NCBI GenBank assembly: GCA_035771165.1
Contig: JAWNZC010000119.1
Span: 962,001 to 1,026,000 of the forward strand
Direction: 5' to 3'
DNA from: Paragorgia papillata
Taxonomy: Eukaryota > Cnidaria > Anthozoa > Scleralcyonacea > Coralliidae
DNA length: 64,000 bases
Shown here: positions 44,452 through 55,324 of the stretch, piece after piece
Layout: each line of letters begins with the position of its first letter
How positions within the stretch are numbered: the stretch's first letter is position 1
Notes under the pieces: generated by a model
Told to the model about the DNA's origin: nothing
What the model saw: only the letters and a program-made list of their open reading frames with translations
The model's database searches: none
Program-made: the position numbers and the translations under genes

Positions 44452-44822
44452 CAGGATATGCAGCACACTGGATCTATAGGATACAGTGCACATTAAATCC
44501 TACAGAATCTTTTAGGATCTAACAGGATTTTTTAGGATCCTGTGCTGTAGGATCCTATGTAAGATCCTGTCCAGAATTGTATATAGGATCCTGCACACGA
44601 TCATAAGATTCTGCACAGGATCCTACAGGAACTTTTAGGATCCTACAAGATATTATAGGATCCTGCACAGGATCCTATAGGATCCTGTAGGATCCTATGC
44701 AGGATCCTATAGGATCCTGTAGGATCCTATGCAGGATCCTATAGGATCCTGTAGGATCCTGTGCAGGATCCTGTACAGGATCCTATGCAGGATCCTGTAG
44801 GATCCTGCATAGGATCCTAAAA
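44452..44822. promoter_or_regulatory. right subterminal AGGATCCT repeat array
   Basis: About twenty AGGATCCT palindromes, tightest at 44,650-44,815, where they recur every 12-17 bp (ATAGGATCCTGTAGGATCCT type). Mirrors the left array, though arranged differently. Confidence 0.85.
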
Positions 44823-44837
44823 AAAATTTCACTGAGG

Positions 44838-45030
44838 TTGTCTCACAATGATCTTGACCATTGCACAGCATGTTATACACACTGCAATGGTTCATGTAAC
44901 TTGTCTCACAATGATCTTGACCATTGCACAGCATGTTACACACTGCAATGGTTCATGCAACTTGTCTCACAATGATCTTGACCATTGCACAGCATGTTAC
45001 ACACTGCAATGGTTCATGCAACTTGTCAGA
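44838..45030. repeat. ~61-bp minisatellite, right block
   Basis: Three copies of the same unit in the same orientation as 31,345-31,776, starting TTGTCTCACAATGATCTTGA. Confidence 0.93.
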
Positions 45031-45299
45031 GCGTTTGCAGTTATATTTATATGTTATATGTTTATATGCAGTTATAAAAGATTATATTACTTTTCTCTGC
45101 AGATATTCATTCATTACTACTGCCAATTTATTTGGAAAGGATATACTGTACAACAGTTAAGGGATATAGAGTATACATTTGCACAGATGAAGTCTACATT
45201 ATTAATGGTAAGGTGTATTTTTGTTTTACAAAATGGTACCGGTATATCACCAAAGTAGACTATCTACTTCGAACAAGGTTTTGGTCTGGAAAAGGTGCA

Positions 45300-45420
45300 G
45301 TGCTTACAGCAATATGCAAAGCTAAGCATAGCTAAAGCATTAGCAAAGCAAAGCCAAGTAGAGCAAAGCAGAGCAAAGCCAAGCACGGTGAGGCAAGCAA
45401 AGCAGAGTTGAGTAGAGCAG
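45300..45420. repeat. AGCAAAGC-type short repeat
   Basis: Loose tandem AGCAAAGCAAAGCC / AGAGCAAAGC units. Confidence 0.7.
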
Positions 45421-45501
45421 TAATGTGAAATAACTTGAAACTGAACATTCCCATAAATTAAAACCTTTATTAGTTAGTTTCAGAAATTGCAGCTTGATAT
45501 T

Positions 45502-45738
45502 AGTAATAATTGTCAGTTTGCTGTACAAGCTGTGTTAGTTGGTAATACTCAGAAAAACTCTGAGCTCTAAGTGGGACTACTATATCTGAGTTAAGTGGCC
45601 CAATAGTTAAATAGAGTAGTGTCTGGCTAGCATTCAGAAGGTTGCGGGTTCAAGTCCCGCTTAGAGCTTAGATTTTTTCTGAGTGTTACCAACTAACACA
45701 GCTTGTACTGCAAACAACTGACAATTATTAAACAAGCT
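45502..45738 (+). repeat. fold-back element enclosing a tRNA-like core
   Basis: Arms of about 75 bp: AATAATTGTCAGTTTGCTGT, ACAAGCTGTGTTAGTTGGTA and CTCAGAAAAA on the left, inverted on the right. The loop is tRNA-like: AGTGGCCCAATAGTTAAATA then GAAGGTTGCGGGTTCAAGTC with a canonical B-box. Likely a tRNA-SINE fold-back. Confidence 0.75.
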
Positions 45739-46024
45739 TAATTAAGACTTCCAGTAAAGTACATTCATAATTACAGATTGGTTTATGGAAAGAACATGTT
45801 TATAATTTATTTACTGAGCTTTCTGTCTGTTGACTCAAGCTTTAGAGCAATATATTTCAAAGAATCAATTAAACTTCGTCATTTGACTGCCAGACACAAT
45901 CAATCACCCATGAATAGATAACTTTTACAGCTACAGTACTAGATCACAATTCATACACAAATAAAAATTTATCAATTATTTATACAGAACGGATTGAGGA
46001 TGATTCAAAGATGGATGTGTAATG

Positions 46025-46063
46025 CTACATTAACACTTTCACTCCCAACTTTCTGGGAGCTCT

Positions 46064-46105
<42 letters not shown>

Positions 46106-46170
46106 CAATCTGGCATTAGACAGAGTATATAAAGTATGGAAAATTCCGTATTTGGGAGTGAAAGGGTTAA
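46025..46170. repeat. small palindromic MITE, TTTCACTCCCAA family
   Basis: ACTTTCACTCCCAACTTTCT at the left and GGGAGTGAAAGGGTTAA at the right, with internal TCGTCTGGCGTTAGACAGAG. A sister copy lies at 46,532-46,648. Confidence 0.7.
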
Positions 46171-46174
46171 GAGA

Positions 46175-46450
46175 CAGGAAGAGGTCAGAAGAGCTAAGAC
46201 ATCATTTGGGACTGGTTAACATCAGGGATGTTATTTGTAGGAGTAGGCTCAGTTGGTTTGGTCACGTGCAGAGGATGGATGGAGATAATTGGGTTTGAAA
46301 GATCGCTGACTTAAATGTTCCTGGAAGAACGGGGAAGGGAAGATGTAGGATTAGACATGGGAACAGACTGAAAACAGATTCAGTGAAGAGGGGTTTGCAA
46401 AAGGAACTAGCAATACTGTAGATCGTGCAGCATGGAAAGCTGTTATCATG
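46175..46450 (+). pseudogene. LINE (RTE/L1-like) C-terminal remnant
   Basis: The frame reads ELRHHLGLVNIRDVICRSRL and SWFGHVQRM, then V-stop-KIADLNVPGRTGKGR and KRGLQKELAIL-stop. This is the tail usual in RTE/L1-type LINE proteins (LRWFGHVxRM). Two stops and a late frameshift show it is dead. It belongs to a different LINE lineage from the CR1/L2-like pieces. Confidence 0.72.
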
Positions 46451-46531
46451 TAAAAAATCCAGCTAACCCATACAAGCATGGAAAATAGCTGTTTAAAACT
46501 GACAAAAGATTGACAAAACTGAATAGAAATG

Positions 46532-46648
46532 TTAACCCTTTCACTCCAAAATACGGAATTTTCCGTACTTTATTATTTTACTCTGTCTAACACCAGACGA
46601 TTTTACTCATCAATGAGAGCTCCCAGAAGTTGGGAGTGAAAGGGTTAA
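46532..46648. repeat. small palindromic MITE, TTAACCCTTTCACTCC family
   Basis: TTAACCCTTTCACTCCAAAA and GTTGGGAGTGAAAGGGTTAA are inverted. The inside holds the family motif TTTTACTCTGTCTAACACCA. Flanked by TTAA-type ends. Confidence 0.75.
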
Positions 46649-47222
46649 GACTGGGCTAATATGCTTGAATGCCAAGAGCCTTCTATGAAACACCATCAGT
46701 TAAGAGAAACTGAGATTGATTAGTTTATTCTAGTAGGAATAAAGAAGTTGACACTGAGCTTTTCTAGAACAAATCTAGAAAGAATCTTAATGAGTATATA
46801 ATAATTTGACAAAAGCTAGAGGATGGTGACATTGAGCTCTGTCGAAATACGAGTACATGTAACTTCCATTATTTACAATTCAAAAAGAAATTAAGATTCA
46901 TCTGTTTTATACAGCACTGGAATAAAGAAGTCGACACGGACTTTTCTAGAACAAATCTACAAAAATCTTAATGAGTATATATAATAATTTAACAAAATCT
47001 AGAGGACGGTAACACTTGAGCTCTGTTGAAATAGGGATAACCTCCATTATTTACAATTCAAAAAGAAATTAAGATTCATCAGTTTTAACCGGCAGGAATA
47101 CGGAAGTCAACACTGAGTTTTTCCAAAATAAATCAATGAAGAATTTCTAAGCTAGAGAACATTAACATTGATAAAATACAAAACAACTCCGAAAATGGTA
47201 AACATTTTAATAATGATTTGAT

Positions 47223-47250
47223 GTTTCGACTAAATTGTAGTCATCATTAG
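47223..47250 (-). ncRNA. divergent hammerhead-like motif
   Basis: The minus strand reads CTAATGATGACT-ACAATTT-AGTCGAAAC: GACT/AGTC can pair as stem II between a near-core CTAATGA and GAAA. One core mismatch (CTAATGA for CTGATGA) suggests a decayed copy. Confidence 0.35.
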
Positions 47251-47929
47251 GAATGCGCTGGTTGTGACAGTTACAGTGATATTTATAGATGAAGAAATAT
47301 GTCTAGTTAGATATTATAGCAGAAGATTACTAATTCTCTAGAGGCTTTAGTTCCATGGTTAATTTCCCGCTTTAATTTGTTGATGGATCGATGGCGAGGG
47401 GATTCTTTAAAAAGCAACAATGACCAGTGATTGGCTATTATTTTACAATTATTAAGAATTAGTTGATATAAAAATTAGTTATTTTGTATTTTATCAAAAT
47501 ACTCAAGAGGGTTCCCGTAATTATTAACATTGTGCTTTGTTTAAACACCAATAACCTCCTGGAATTACAATTCTCAAAGAAAGGTGAGATTGATCAATTT
47601 ACTAAAAAGTTAACATTTAAGTTTTGCCAAAACAAATCAACGAAGAATTTTCAATGAATATATAATTGTTTGATATAAGCCAACTTAATTATATTTGATA
47701 GCATAGCCTATAGGTACATCATAATACAAAATCAAACAAAGACTTATCAATTTAATGCCAGAAATAGAAAGTTAATTAATACTAAGCTTTGTTTAAATGC
47801 CAAGAAGCTTCGATTAATTATAATTCTGAGAGAAATTGTGATTGATTATTTAATTGGCAAGCATAAAGTTGATATATCACTGAGCTTTGCCAAAACAAAT
47901 TAACCAATTTAATCTTTAAACCATTATTT

Positions 47930-48425
47930 CCTGAGCTGGCCAAAAATGGTTCCTTTATTGTTTTACTGTGTCTAACACCAGATGATTTTACTTATCAAAG
48001 AGAGAACCCTCAGACATTCTAGGCAGCAATGAGTTAACAAGTGATTAACCCATTCCTGTCTGAGCTGGTCAAAAATGGTCCCTTTAACGTTTTACTCTGT
48101 CTAACACCAGATGATTTTACTCATCAAAGAGAGAACCCTCAGACATCCCTAGGCAGCAATGAGTTAACAAGTGATTAACCCATTCCTACCTGAGCTGGTC
48201 AAAAATGGTCCCTTTAATGTTTTACTCTGTCTAACACCAGGTGATTTTACTCATCAAAGAGAGAACCCTCAGACATCCTAGGCAGCAATGAGTTAACAAG
48301 TGATTAACCCATTCTTACCTGAGTTGGTCAAAAATGGTTCCTTTATTGTTTTACTCTGTCTAACACCAGATGATTTTACTCATCAGAGGAAGAACCCTCA
48401 GACATCCTAGGCAGCAAAAAAGGGT
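47930..48425. repeat. four tandem ~122-bp copies of a MITE-derived unit
   Basis: GAGCTGGTCAAAAATGGTCC, TTTTACTCTGTCTAACACCA and CAGACATCCTAGGCAGCAAT recur at about 47,935, 48,060, 48,185 and 48,320. The TCTGTCTAACACCAGA motif links it to the small palindromic MITEs nearby. Confidence 0.85.
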
Positions 48426-48865
48426 TAATAAATGTATAATAATTTGAGATACATGTACTGTATTCCAAGTTTTAGGAAAGTAGTTGACATTGAACTTTTC
48501 TAGAACAGTAGCTACTAGGTAGACAATATAGCAAACATACACCTATACATCACAATTCAAAGACAAATAAAGATTTGTCCATTTACATGTACTGGCAGGC
48601 ATAATAAAGTTAATTATTATACTAAGCTTTGTCCAAACAAATATCATTGACCTCCACTGGAAATTTGAGAAGATAACACAATGATTTGATCATGTTGATA
48701 CAACAATGTACTGTCTATAAGAAGGTTTAATCAAATGAAGCCAAGTAGCTACTGTTAGTTATTTTAAAAAACTATATTTGTCAAGCTTTCATTGTAGCTA
48801 CTACGTACTTTAGTTTTATTATATTGTAAAGTTAATCGTAACTAAGGCCTACTCCATTTCACCAC

Positions 48866-49040
48866 CTGATGATGAAGGGCTCTGCTTGAAACGTCAGTAT
48901 TTTAATCATCAGAACTATTCTCAGCAGTTTACACTGCCTACACAACACTCTAGTTTTTACTCTGATGAAGGGCTCTGCTTGAAACATCAGTATTTCGTTA
49001 TCAAAACTATTCTCAGCAGTTTACAATCTTTTCACTCTGC
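48866..49040 (+). repeat. 120-bp hammerhead-like repeat, 1.5 copies
   Basis: CTGATGATGAAGGGCTCTGC then TTGAAACGTCAGTA, followed by a second copy at 48,960 with CTCTGATGAAGGGCTCTGCT. Confidence 0.7.
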
Positions 49041-49340
49041 TCTAAAATGGCTACATATTAAAGTTAATTGCGACTCGAAAGTTATATAAGCATTTATACT
49101 TTATTATTGACTATATGATGTTAATATCTATAAATATTATATATATATTTATTTATTTCAAAAGCCTATACCTTTTCCAATACCGTTTCTTAAAACAAAG
49201 AGTCTTAATTGTGATCACACACTAGAAGTACTCAAACATAGACATTCTGTCTCCTATATGATAGCTGTAAGCAGGGGGCGACTAGATTGGTCTTACTGTG
49301 TACAGCCGAGGCCAGGGGGGTGACTGACTATTGTAGCTTA

Positions 49341-49507
49341 AGCCGTGTTTACACTGCAAGCCTTGGCCTAACTTTGGCCTACTTTTTGGCAGTGTAAACA
49401 CGTCCTGGGCTGGCCTTGGCCAGAATATCTAGGCTTGCTTCTTTTGTTGGCCTAAACACGACACATTTACAACGGGCCAGGCCAAGGCTTGCAGTGTAAA
49501 CACGGCT
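49341..49507. mobile_element. fold-back MITE with TTA duplication (Harbinger-like), 167 bp
   Basis: Ends AGCCGTGTTTACACTGCAAG and CTTGCAGTGTAAACACGGCT are perfect inverted repeats, extending into CCTTGGCC. TTA flanks both sides (49,338-49,340 and 49,508-49,510). TTA/TAA duplications are usual for PIF/Harbinger elements (family inferred). Confidence 0.82.
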
Positions 49508-49587
49508 TTAGTCACAGAATTTCTATAGTCACATTGTGTTTTTGTAGTCAGATTAAGATTACAGTTTCAAAACCTTGCTGGGGGGGG

Positions 49588-50500
49588 GGGGGGTTTATAT
49601 GGAGGAGGGCTGGCTCTTGGTAGGGCTAGCTCTCTTTGCTGAGATCCCACATCTCAGCGTAATTCCTTGTAAAAATTCGTTTGCGTTTACACGACAAGAG
49701 GGCCAGTCCTCCAAGGCGAGATCTTGCCAATGACACCCCAGGATCTCGCCTAGGAGGGCTGGAAATCTCCCATGTACTGTAAACGCACTCAAGATGGCTA
49801 ACCCTCTTAGGAAGGCTAGCAAATCGAAGCTCAGCATACACGGTAAAGTTTGCCTTTACTAATATTTTTTGGTCAACTTTTTATTTTACAAGTTGCGTTT
49901 GTTCATGTGTTCGTTATAAATTCAAATCGTGTTTACGAAAACATGATTTCGGGCTTCGTGGGAAAACTGCACAAGTCCGTAAACAAGCCAACGCAAGGTG
50001 AAATCCAGCCCTCTTACACGCGTAAAAATCTCACAAGTTGTTACAGGTTGTTCATGCATGTGTGAACAACCTTGATGAATTAACAATATTGTTCATCATT
50101 GTTTCATCATGTTGTTACAACTTCACAACAGCAGTTGTCCACGCATGTTGAAACAACCGAAGGACGTGTTGATACACCAGTCATGTTCACATGCAATTGT
50201 TCTAACATTGTTGTTCAGCCTTGTTACTTCATCATGCTGTTAAAACATGTTGTATCATGGGCGAACAACGTTGTTGGCTATATAAAAATGTGCTGTTAGA
50301 ACAACTTGTTCATGACTGTTGATTTATCCGTGAACAAGTTGTTCGAAGTATAAGTGAACAACTTGTTGACAACTTGTTCACGAGGTGCAGCACAACATTG
50401 TTCACGCCTGTTAACAACCGTGGACAACTTGTGCGTTTTTACGCGTGTACTAGGGCTAGCCCTACCCAAGAGGGCTGACCCTCCTCCATTTTAACACCCT
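49588..50500. repeat. nested fold-back elements
   Basis: Outer arms TATGGAGGAGGGCTGGCTCT and AGAGGGCTGACCCTCCTCCA enclose an inner hairpin with ends ACACGCGTAAAAATCTCACA (50,018) and GTGCGTTTTTACGCGTGT (about 50,430-50,447). The inner interval is filled with GTTGTTCATG / ACAACTTGTT palindromes. Confidence 0.7.
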
Positions 50501-50852
50501 CTAAAACAGTACAGCATTCCTATCAGTATTAACCCTTATCATCTTATAGGATTATAACAAGTTTTGCCAAGATTAAAAAGACTAGGCATTCTTTAACGCA
50601 AAGAAAATACTGAATTAGGGCATAATAATTGCTTTATCTTCGAAAATCAAACAACGAAAAAGCTAAGTCGAAGAAAAAACAGGATTTTATAACTAGCCAT
50701 GAGGTCTTAGTTGATAAGCAATGTTTAAAAATACTATATCAAGATTGTAGAAGAGCTTTGGAACTCAATCTTTTCGAATGAAGTGTCGTTGTTATGTTTT
50801 ATAACACCAAAAAATATCGTTAAGTTTTCGTTTCGGAAGGTTTACTAGTGAG

Positions 50853-51707
50853 GTTTACTAGTGAGAAAGGTTTACTAGTGAGGAAGGTTTACTAGTGAGA
50901 AAGGTTTACTAGTGAGAAAGGTTTACTAGTGAGGTTTACTAGTGAGAAAGGTTTACTATAGTGAAGAAGGTTTACTAGTGAGGAAGGTTTACTAGTGAGG
51001 AAGGTTTACTAGTGAGAAAGGTTTACTAGTGAGGAAGGTTTAAATTACTAGTAAGGAAGGTTTACTAGTGAGAAAGGTTTACTAGTGAGGAAGGTTTACT
51101 AGTGAGGAAGGTTTACTAGTAAAGAAGGTTTACTAGTAAGGAAGGTTTACTAGTAAGGAAGGTTTACTAGTGAGGAAGGTTTACTAGTGAGGAAGGTTTA
51201 CTAGTAAGGAAGGTTTACTAGTAAGGAAGGTTTACTAGTGAGGAAGGTTTACTAGTGAGGAAGGTTTACTAGTAAGGAAGGTTTACTAGTGAGGAAGGTT
51301 TACTAGTAAAGAAGGTTTACTAGTAAGGAAGGTTTACTAGTGAGGAAGGTTTACTAGTGAGGAAGGTTTACTAGTAAGGAAGGTTTACTAGTAAGGAAGG
51401 TTTACTAGTGAGGAAGGTTTACTAGTAAGGAAGGTTTACTAGTGAGGAAGGTTTACTAGTAAGGAAGGTTTACTAGTGAGGAAGGTTTACTAGTAAGGAA
51501 GGTTTACTAGTGAGGAAGGTTTACTAGTGAAGAAGGTTTACTATAGTGAGGAAGGTTTACTAGTGAGGAAGGTTTACTATAGTGAGAAACGTTTACTAGT
51601 AAAGAAGGTTTACTAGTGAGAAGGTTTACTAGTGAGGAAGGTTTACTAGTAAAGAAGGTTTACTAGTAAGGAAGGTTTACTAGTAAGGAAGGTTTACTAG
51701 TGAGGAC
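50853..51707. repeat. 17-bp GGAAGGTTTACTAGTGA minisatellite, about 50 copies
   Basis: Units differ mainly at GTGAGG / GTAAGG / GTGAGA. Followed directly by a poly-C run (51,720-51,733) and (CT)n. Confidence 0.97.
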
Positions 51708-52387
51708 TCGAAGTCGTACCCCCCCCCCCCCCCTCTCTCTCTCTCTCTCTATAACCTGTGGCCATTTCCAGTCACGTAGGTATCCCACAAGAGGGTGCCT
51801 ATATGAAACTACGCAATTATCTAAACCATGCTTGCTTTTGGCAACTAAATGCATAGTTAACTGTTTAACTAGCTGTTCAATTTGAAGCATTCCTTTATGA
51901 AGCCATCACAATATTGACAGGCGAGTTATTAATACAACCAAGCTGGTTATTATGTCACAAGAGTGTTTATATACTGTATATGTTCAGTTCTGCCACAAAG
52001 GGATATTTTAAGCTTGGATTTCCTTGGCTGGAAGGCACTCTCAAATTATACACTATCAATGACAAAGACCCTGTTTACATGAAGCGGATGAGTGTTGAAG
52101 TCAAATCTCGCATGTTGTTTCTCCTTGTTGTGTTTACATGAAGAAGATTGAAAGTTTTCGATCTGATCGAAACGGATGGCTGAAGTCAATCCACGCAGTG
52201 GAGCTAGTGGATTGACTTGAGATTCAAGCAAGGATCGACTTGAATGTCTCCAATCTGATTCATCTAAACACGGTTTGACTTGAAAATGACTTGGGACGCA
52301 TGAGTGAAGTTGGTGCGTGTTGTGCTAAATGGCAGATATTCAGGGAAGCACAGAAAATCGGATTCTCCATGTAAACATGTGCCCGGA

Positions 52388-53256
52388 TTGACTGCCTACA
52401 CAACACTCTAGTTTTTACTCTGATGAAGAGCTCTGCTTGAAACATCAGTAGGCTATTTCGTTATTAAAACTATTCTCAGCAGTTTGCCATCTTTTCACTT
52501 TGCTCTATCTAAAACACTGCCTGCACAACACTCTAGTTTTTACTCTGATGAAGGGCTCTGCTTGAAACGTCAGTATTTCGTTATTAAAACTATTCTCAGC
52601 AGTTTACCATCTTTTCACTTTGCTCTGTCTAAAACACTGCCTACACAGCGCTCTAGTTTTTACTCCGATGAAGAGCTCTGCTTGAAACGTCAGTATTTCG
52701 TTATTAAAACTATTCTCAGCAGTTTACCATCTTTTCACTTTGCTCTATCTAAAACACTGCCTACACAACACTCTAGTTTTTACTCTGATGAAGGGCTCTG
52801 CTTGAAACGTTAGTATTTCGTTATTAAAAGTATTCTCAGCAGTTTACCATCTTTTCACTTTGCTCTATCTAAAACACTGCCTACACATCACTCTAGTTTT
52901 TACTCTGATGAAGGACTCTGCTTGAAACGTCAGTATTTCGTTATCAAAACTATTCTCAGCAGTTTACCATCTTTTCACTTTGCTCTATCTAAAACACTGC
53001 CTACACATCACTCTAGTTTTTACTCTGATGAAGGACTCTGCTTGAAACGTCAGTATTTCGTTATTAAAACTATTCTCAGCAGTTTACCATCTTTTCACTT
53101 TGCTCTATCTAAAACACTGCCTACACAACACTCTAGTTTTTACTCTGATGAAGGGCTCTGCTTGAAACGTCAGTATTTCGTTATCAAAACTATTCTCAGC
53201 AGTTTACCATCTTTTCACTTTGCTCTATCTAAAACACTGCCTACACAACACTCACT
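52388..53256 (+). ncRNA. seven tandem 120-bp repeats with hammerhead-ribozyme-like core
   Basis: Each unit holds TACT-CTGATGA-AGGGCTCTGCTT-GAAA-CGTC-AGTA (second unit: 52,541-52,575). CTGATGA and GAAA match the hammerhead core; TACT/AGTA can form stem I; AC/GT form a two-pair stem III with no loop; cleavage would fall after the C at 52,571. Stem II pairs only weakly, and one unit has CCGATGA. Penelope-like elements are known to carry minimal hammerheads with very short stem III. Frames reading SSFYSDEGLCLKRQYFVIK are by-products. Activity unproven. Confidence 0.5.
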
Positions 53257-53314
53257 TTTCGAAAAGTACTTTACAATGGTATAAGGTTCTACTCCGAGTG
53301 ACGAACCATACTGG

Positions 53315-53405
53315 GTAAGTAGAGAAAAACTCTACTCGACTGCGGCTGGGATTCGAACCCGCGACCTTCGGTTTACTAGTCTGACGCTCTCCCAACTGAG
53401 CTACA
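53315..53405 (-). repeat. tRNA-like SINE core
   Basis: The minus strand reads TGTAGCTCAGTTGGGAGAGC then CGAAGGTCGCGGGTTCGAAT, with a canonical A-box and B-box. The AGTAGAGAAAAACTCTACTC flank is shared with 1806-1962. The anticodon arm is poor, so not a functional tRNA. Confidence 0.65.
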
Positions 53406-53696
53406 TGCATGGTCAAGTTGGGAGCAGGTCGTGGAATGATGGTGCTTATATTTGTATTTCAAAACTGAAATCTAGTTTCTTCAATATCGAGAGACTTAAC
53501 ATTTCATCTTATGTTGTTGGAATAATTATTGTGACAGCGAAGTCAGTACTTTAGAAACTGGGACATTAAAAATAAGCTTTTTTTCCATAGTTGGCAAAAG
53601 TTCACACAGCCTCTGTCTTTTGGTAAAAGGCCAGTGGACACGATTTTGTATAGAACTGTGATCCTGGCGTATGTGATAGAGCCAAGTTTATACTAT

Positions 53697-54187
53697 TAGG
53701 AGGTGTTTAAATGGAGGCGAGCCAGCCTGGGTACCCGGGCTGGCTCGCTTTGCCGAGATCGTGCTTGTGCTATTATTTCTTGTTAATTTTCATCTTGTGT
53801 TTATATGAGAGCCAGCCAGCCTAGCCGAGATCTCGCTTTGTGAGACCGAGATCTCGATTACCCGGACTGTTTTTGCCCCATGTAAACACGATTGACCGGT
53901 CTCGCTCGCCTACCCGGGCTGGCACTAAAAGCTTCGTACACGCGACAAAATTTGTTTTTATCAGCTTTTTTCAACATATTAACAATCCACAAGTTCTGTT
54001 TGTTCATGTACAGTGTATATTTAAAACAATGAGACTTCGTGTCTTACCAGAACTGATAAATTACGCAATTAGCACAACAAGCAAGCCGGCTAGGCGAGTC
54101 CGGCTAGGCGAGCTAGCCCTTCTCATGTAAACACAATAAAAATCATCTCGGCAAAGCGGGCTAGCTCACCTCCATATAAACACACTC
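53697..54187. repeat. fold-back element, ~490 bp
   Basis: TTAGGAGGTGTTTAAATGGA with GGCGAGCCAGC at the left, GCGGGCTAGCTCACCTCCAT and AAACACACTCTTAA at the right. Related in its ends to 49,588-50,500. Confidence 0.65.
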
Positions 54188-54599
54188 TTAACGGGAACCG
54201 GAGCATGAAAATGAGCGTTAATTACCAGAAGTCAAACAATATCCTTTCACAAATGAGGCAGGAAACACGGCCAATATGAAAACATCCTTGCCAATCGAAA
54301 TGGTCTTATTACAAAGAAGTCGTGATAATTAAAAAATTATTACAAATCACCGCTTTCCGAAAGGAACACATATTTACAAAGAACTTTTTGGGATCTTAAG
54401 AAATTGAATTAAGCCTGTCCGGAAATCTGTTGATAAATATCAAAGGTTTTTTGAAAATATGTTGAAATAATGCCAACCCATTTCAAGAGGGCAGTGTTAA
54501 TGACTCCGTCAAGATGTACACGGGAGGAGTTTTGTAGGCAAACAGTGTGTTACAATGGATTGAAAACCTTAAGAGTGATAAACGGCTAGATTTTAGAGA

Positions 54600-55075
54600 A
54601 CGAAATACTGACGTTTTAAGCCAAAGTTGTAGAGCGCTGTGTAGGCACGGTGTGTTTAATACGATGTATAGAAAATCTTAAAGATGGTAAACTGCTGAGA
54701 TTTTAGAGAACGAAATACTGACGTTTTAAGTCAAAGTTCTTTATCAGAGTAAATTATGTAGTAATATAATGTAGAGTGTTGTGTAGACAGTGCATGATGT
54801 TATGATGTATAGAAAAACTTAAAGATGGTGAACTGCTGAGATTTTAGAGAATGAAATACTGATGTTTCAAACCAAAGTTCTTCATCAGAATAAATCATGG
54901 AGTAATATAAAAGTAGAGTGTTGTGTAGGCAGTGTGTTACGATGTATAGAAAATCTTAAAGATGGTAAATTGCTGAGATTTTAGAGAATGAAATACTGAC
55001 GTTTCAAACCAAAGTTCTTTATCAGCGTAAATTATGGAGTAATATAAAAGTAGAGTGCTGTGTAGGCAGTGTTGA
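54600..55075 (-). repeat. four diverged hammerhead-like ~120-bp repeats
   Basis: The minus strand reads TCTGATGAAGAACTTTGGTT then TGAAACATCAGTATTTCATT (copy near 54,890-54,850). Other copies have CTGATAA and TTAAAACG changes. A decayed sister array of 52,388-53,256 in the opposite direction. Confidence 0.6.
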
Positions 55076-55324
55076 GCAGTAATGCGTCAAACGCTTTTGA
55101 ACGGTAAGTACAGTATATCAACATATCTATCTTTAGCAGAAAGAGAGGAAATAGGGAAAGAAATTCGGTTCTTGTTTCCAAAATTAACTGATGATGATTG
55201 ACGTTTTTCGTTTTAATTTGTCACGACAAATTTTCTTTCTCAAAGGAAACCTGAATGGGCCATGAATTGTATTCTACGACGATAGCTTTATGACGCGCAA
55301 GTTTTTATAAGACGTACAACACTG

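Larger units (their letters stand above)
31777..44837. mobile_element. 13.06-kb EnSpm/CACTA-like DNA transposon with two divergent genes
   Basis: The boundaries come from the interrupted minisatellite: AACTT|CCCCGGTGAAAT at the left and ATTTCACTGAGG|TTGTCTCAC at the right restore the unit AACTTGTCTCAC if TT is a 2-bp target duplication. The termini are inverted repeats, CCCCGGTGAAAT against CCTCAGTGAAAT. Inside both ends are dense AGGATCCT palindromes. Cargo: a Tnp2-like transposase on minus (35,758-40,672), a BEN-domain gene on plus (41,053-44,116), a nested LINE (32,735-34,410) and MITEs in introns. Transposase type, short duplication and subterminal arrays fit EnSpm/CACTA; the terminal bases are not the classical CACTR. 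Confidence 0.85.

Noticed and set aside
49595..50299. Open frames of 66-80 codons
   Set aside because: They lie across the arms of nested fold-back elements and match no protein family.
52484..53284. Frames with repeated SSFYSDEGLCLKRQYF as a possible repeat protein
   Set aside because: The 120-bp unit is divisible by three and the same unit occurs in both orientations and decayed forms; the RNA motif explains it better.
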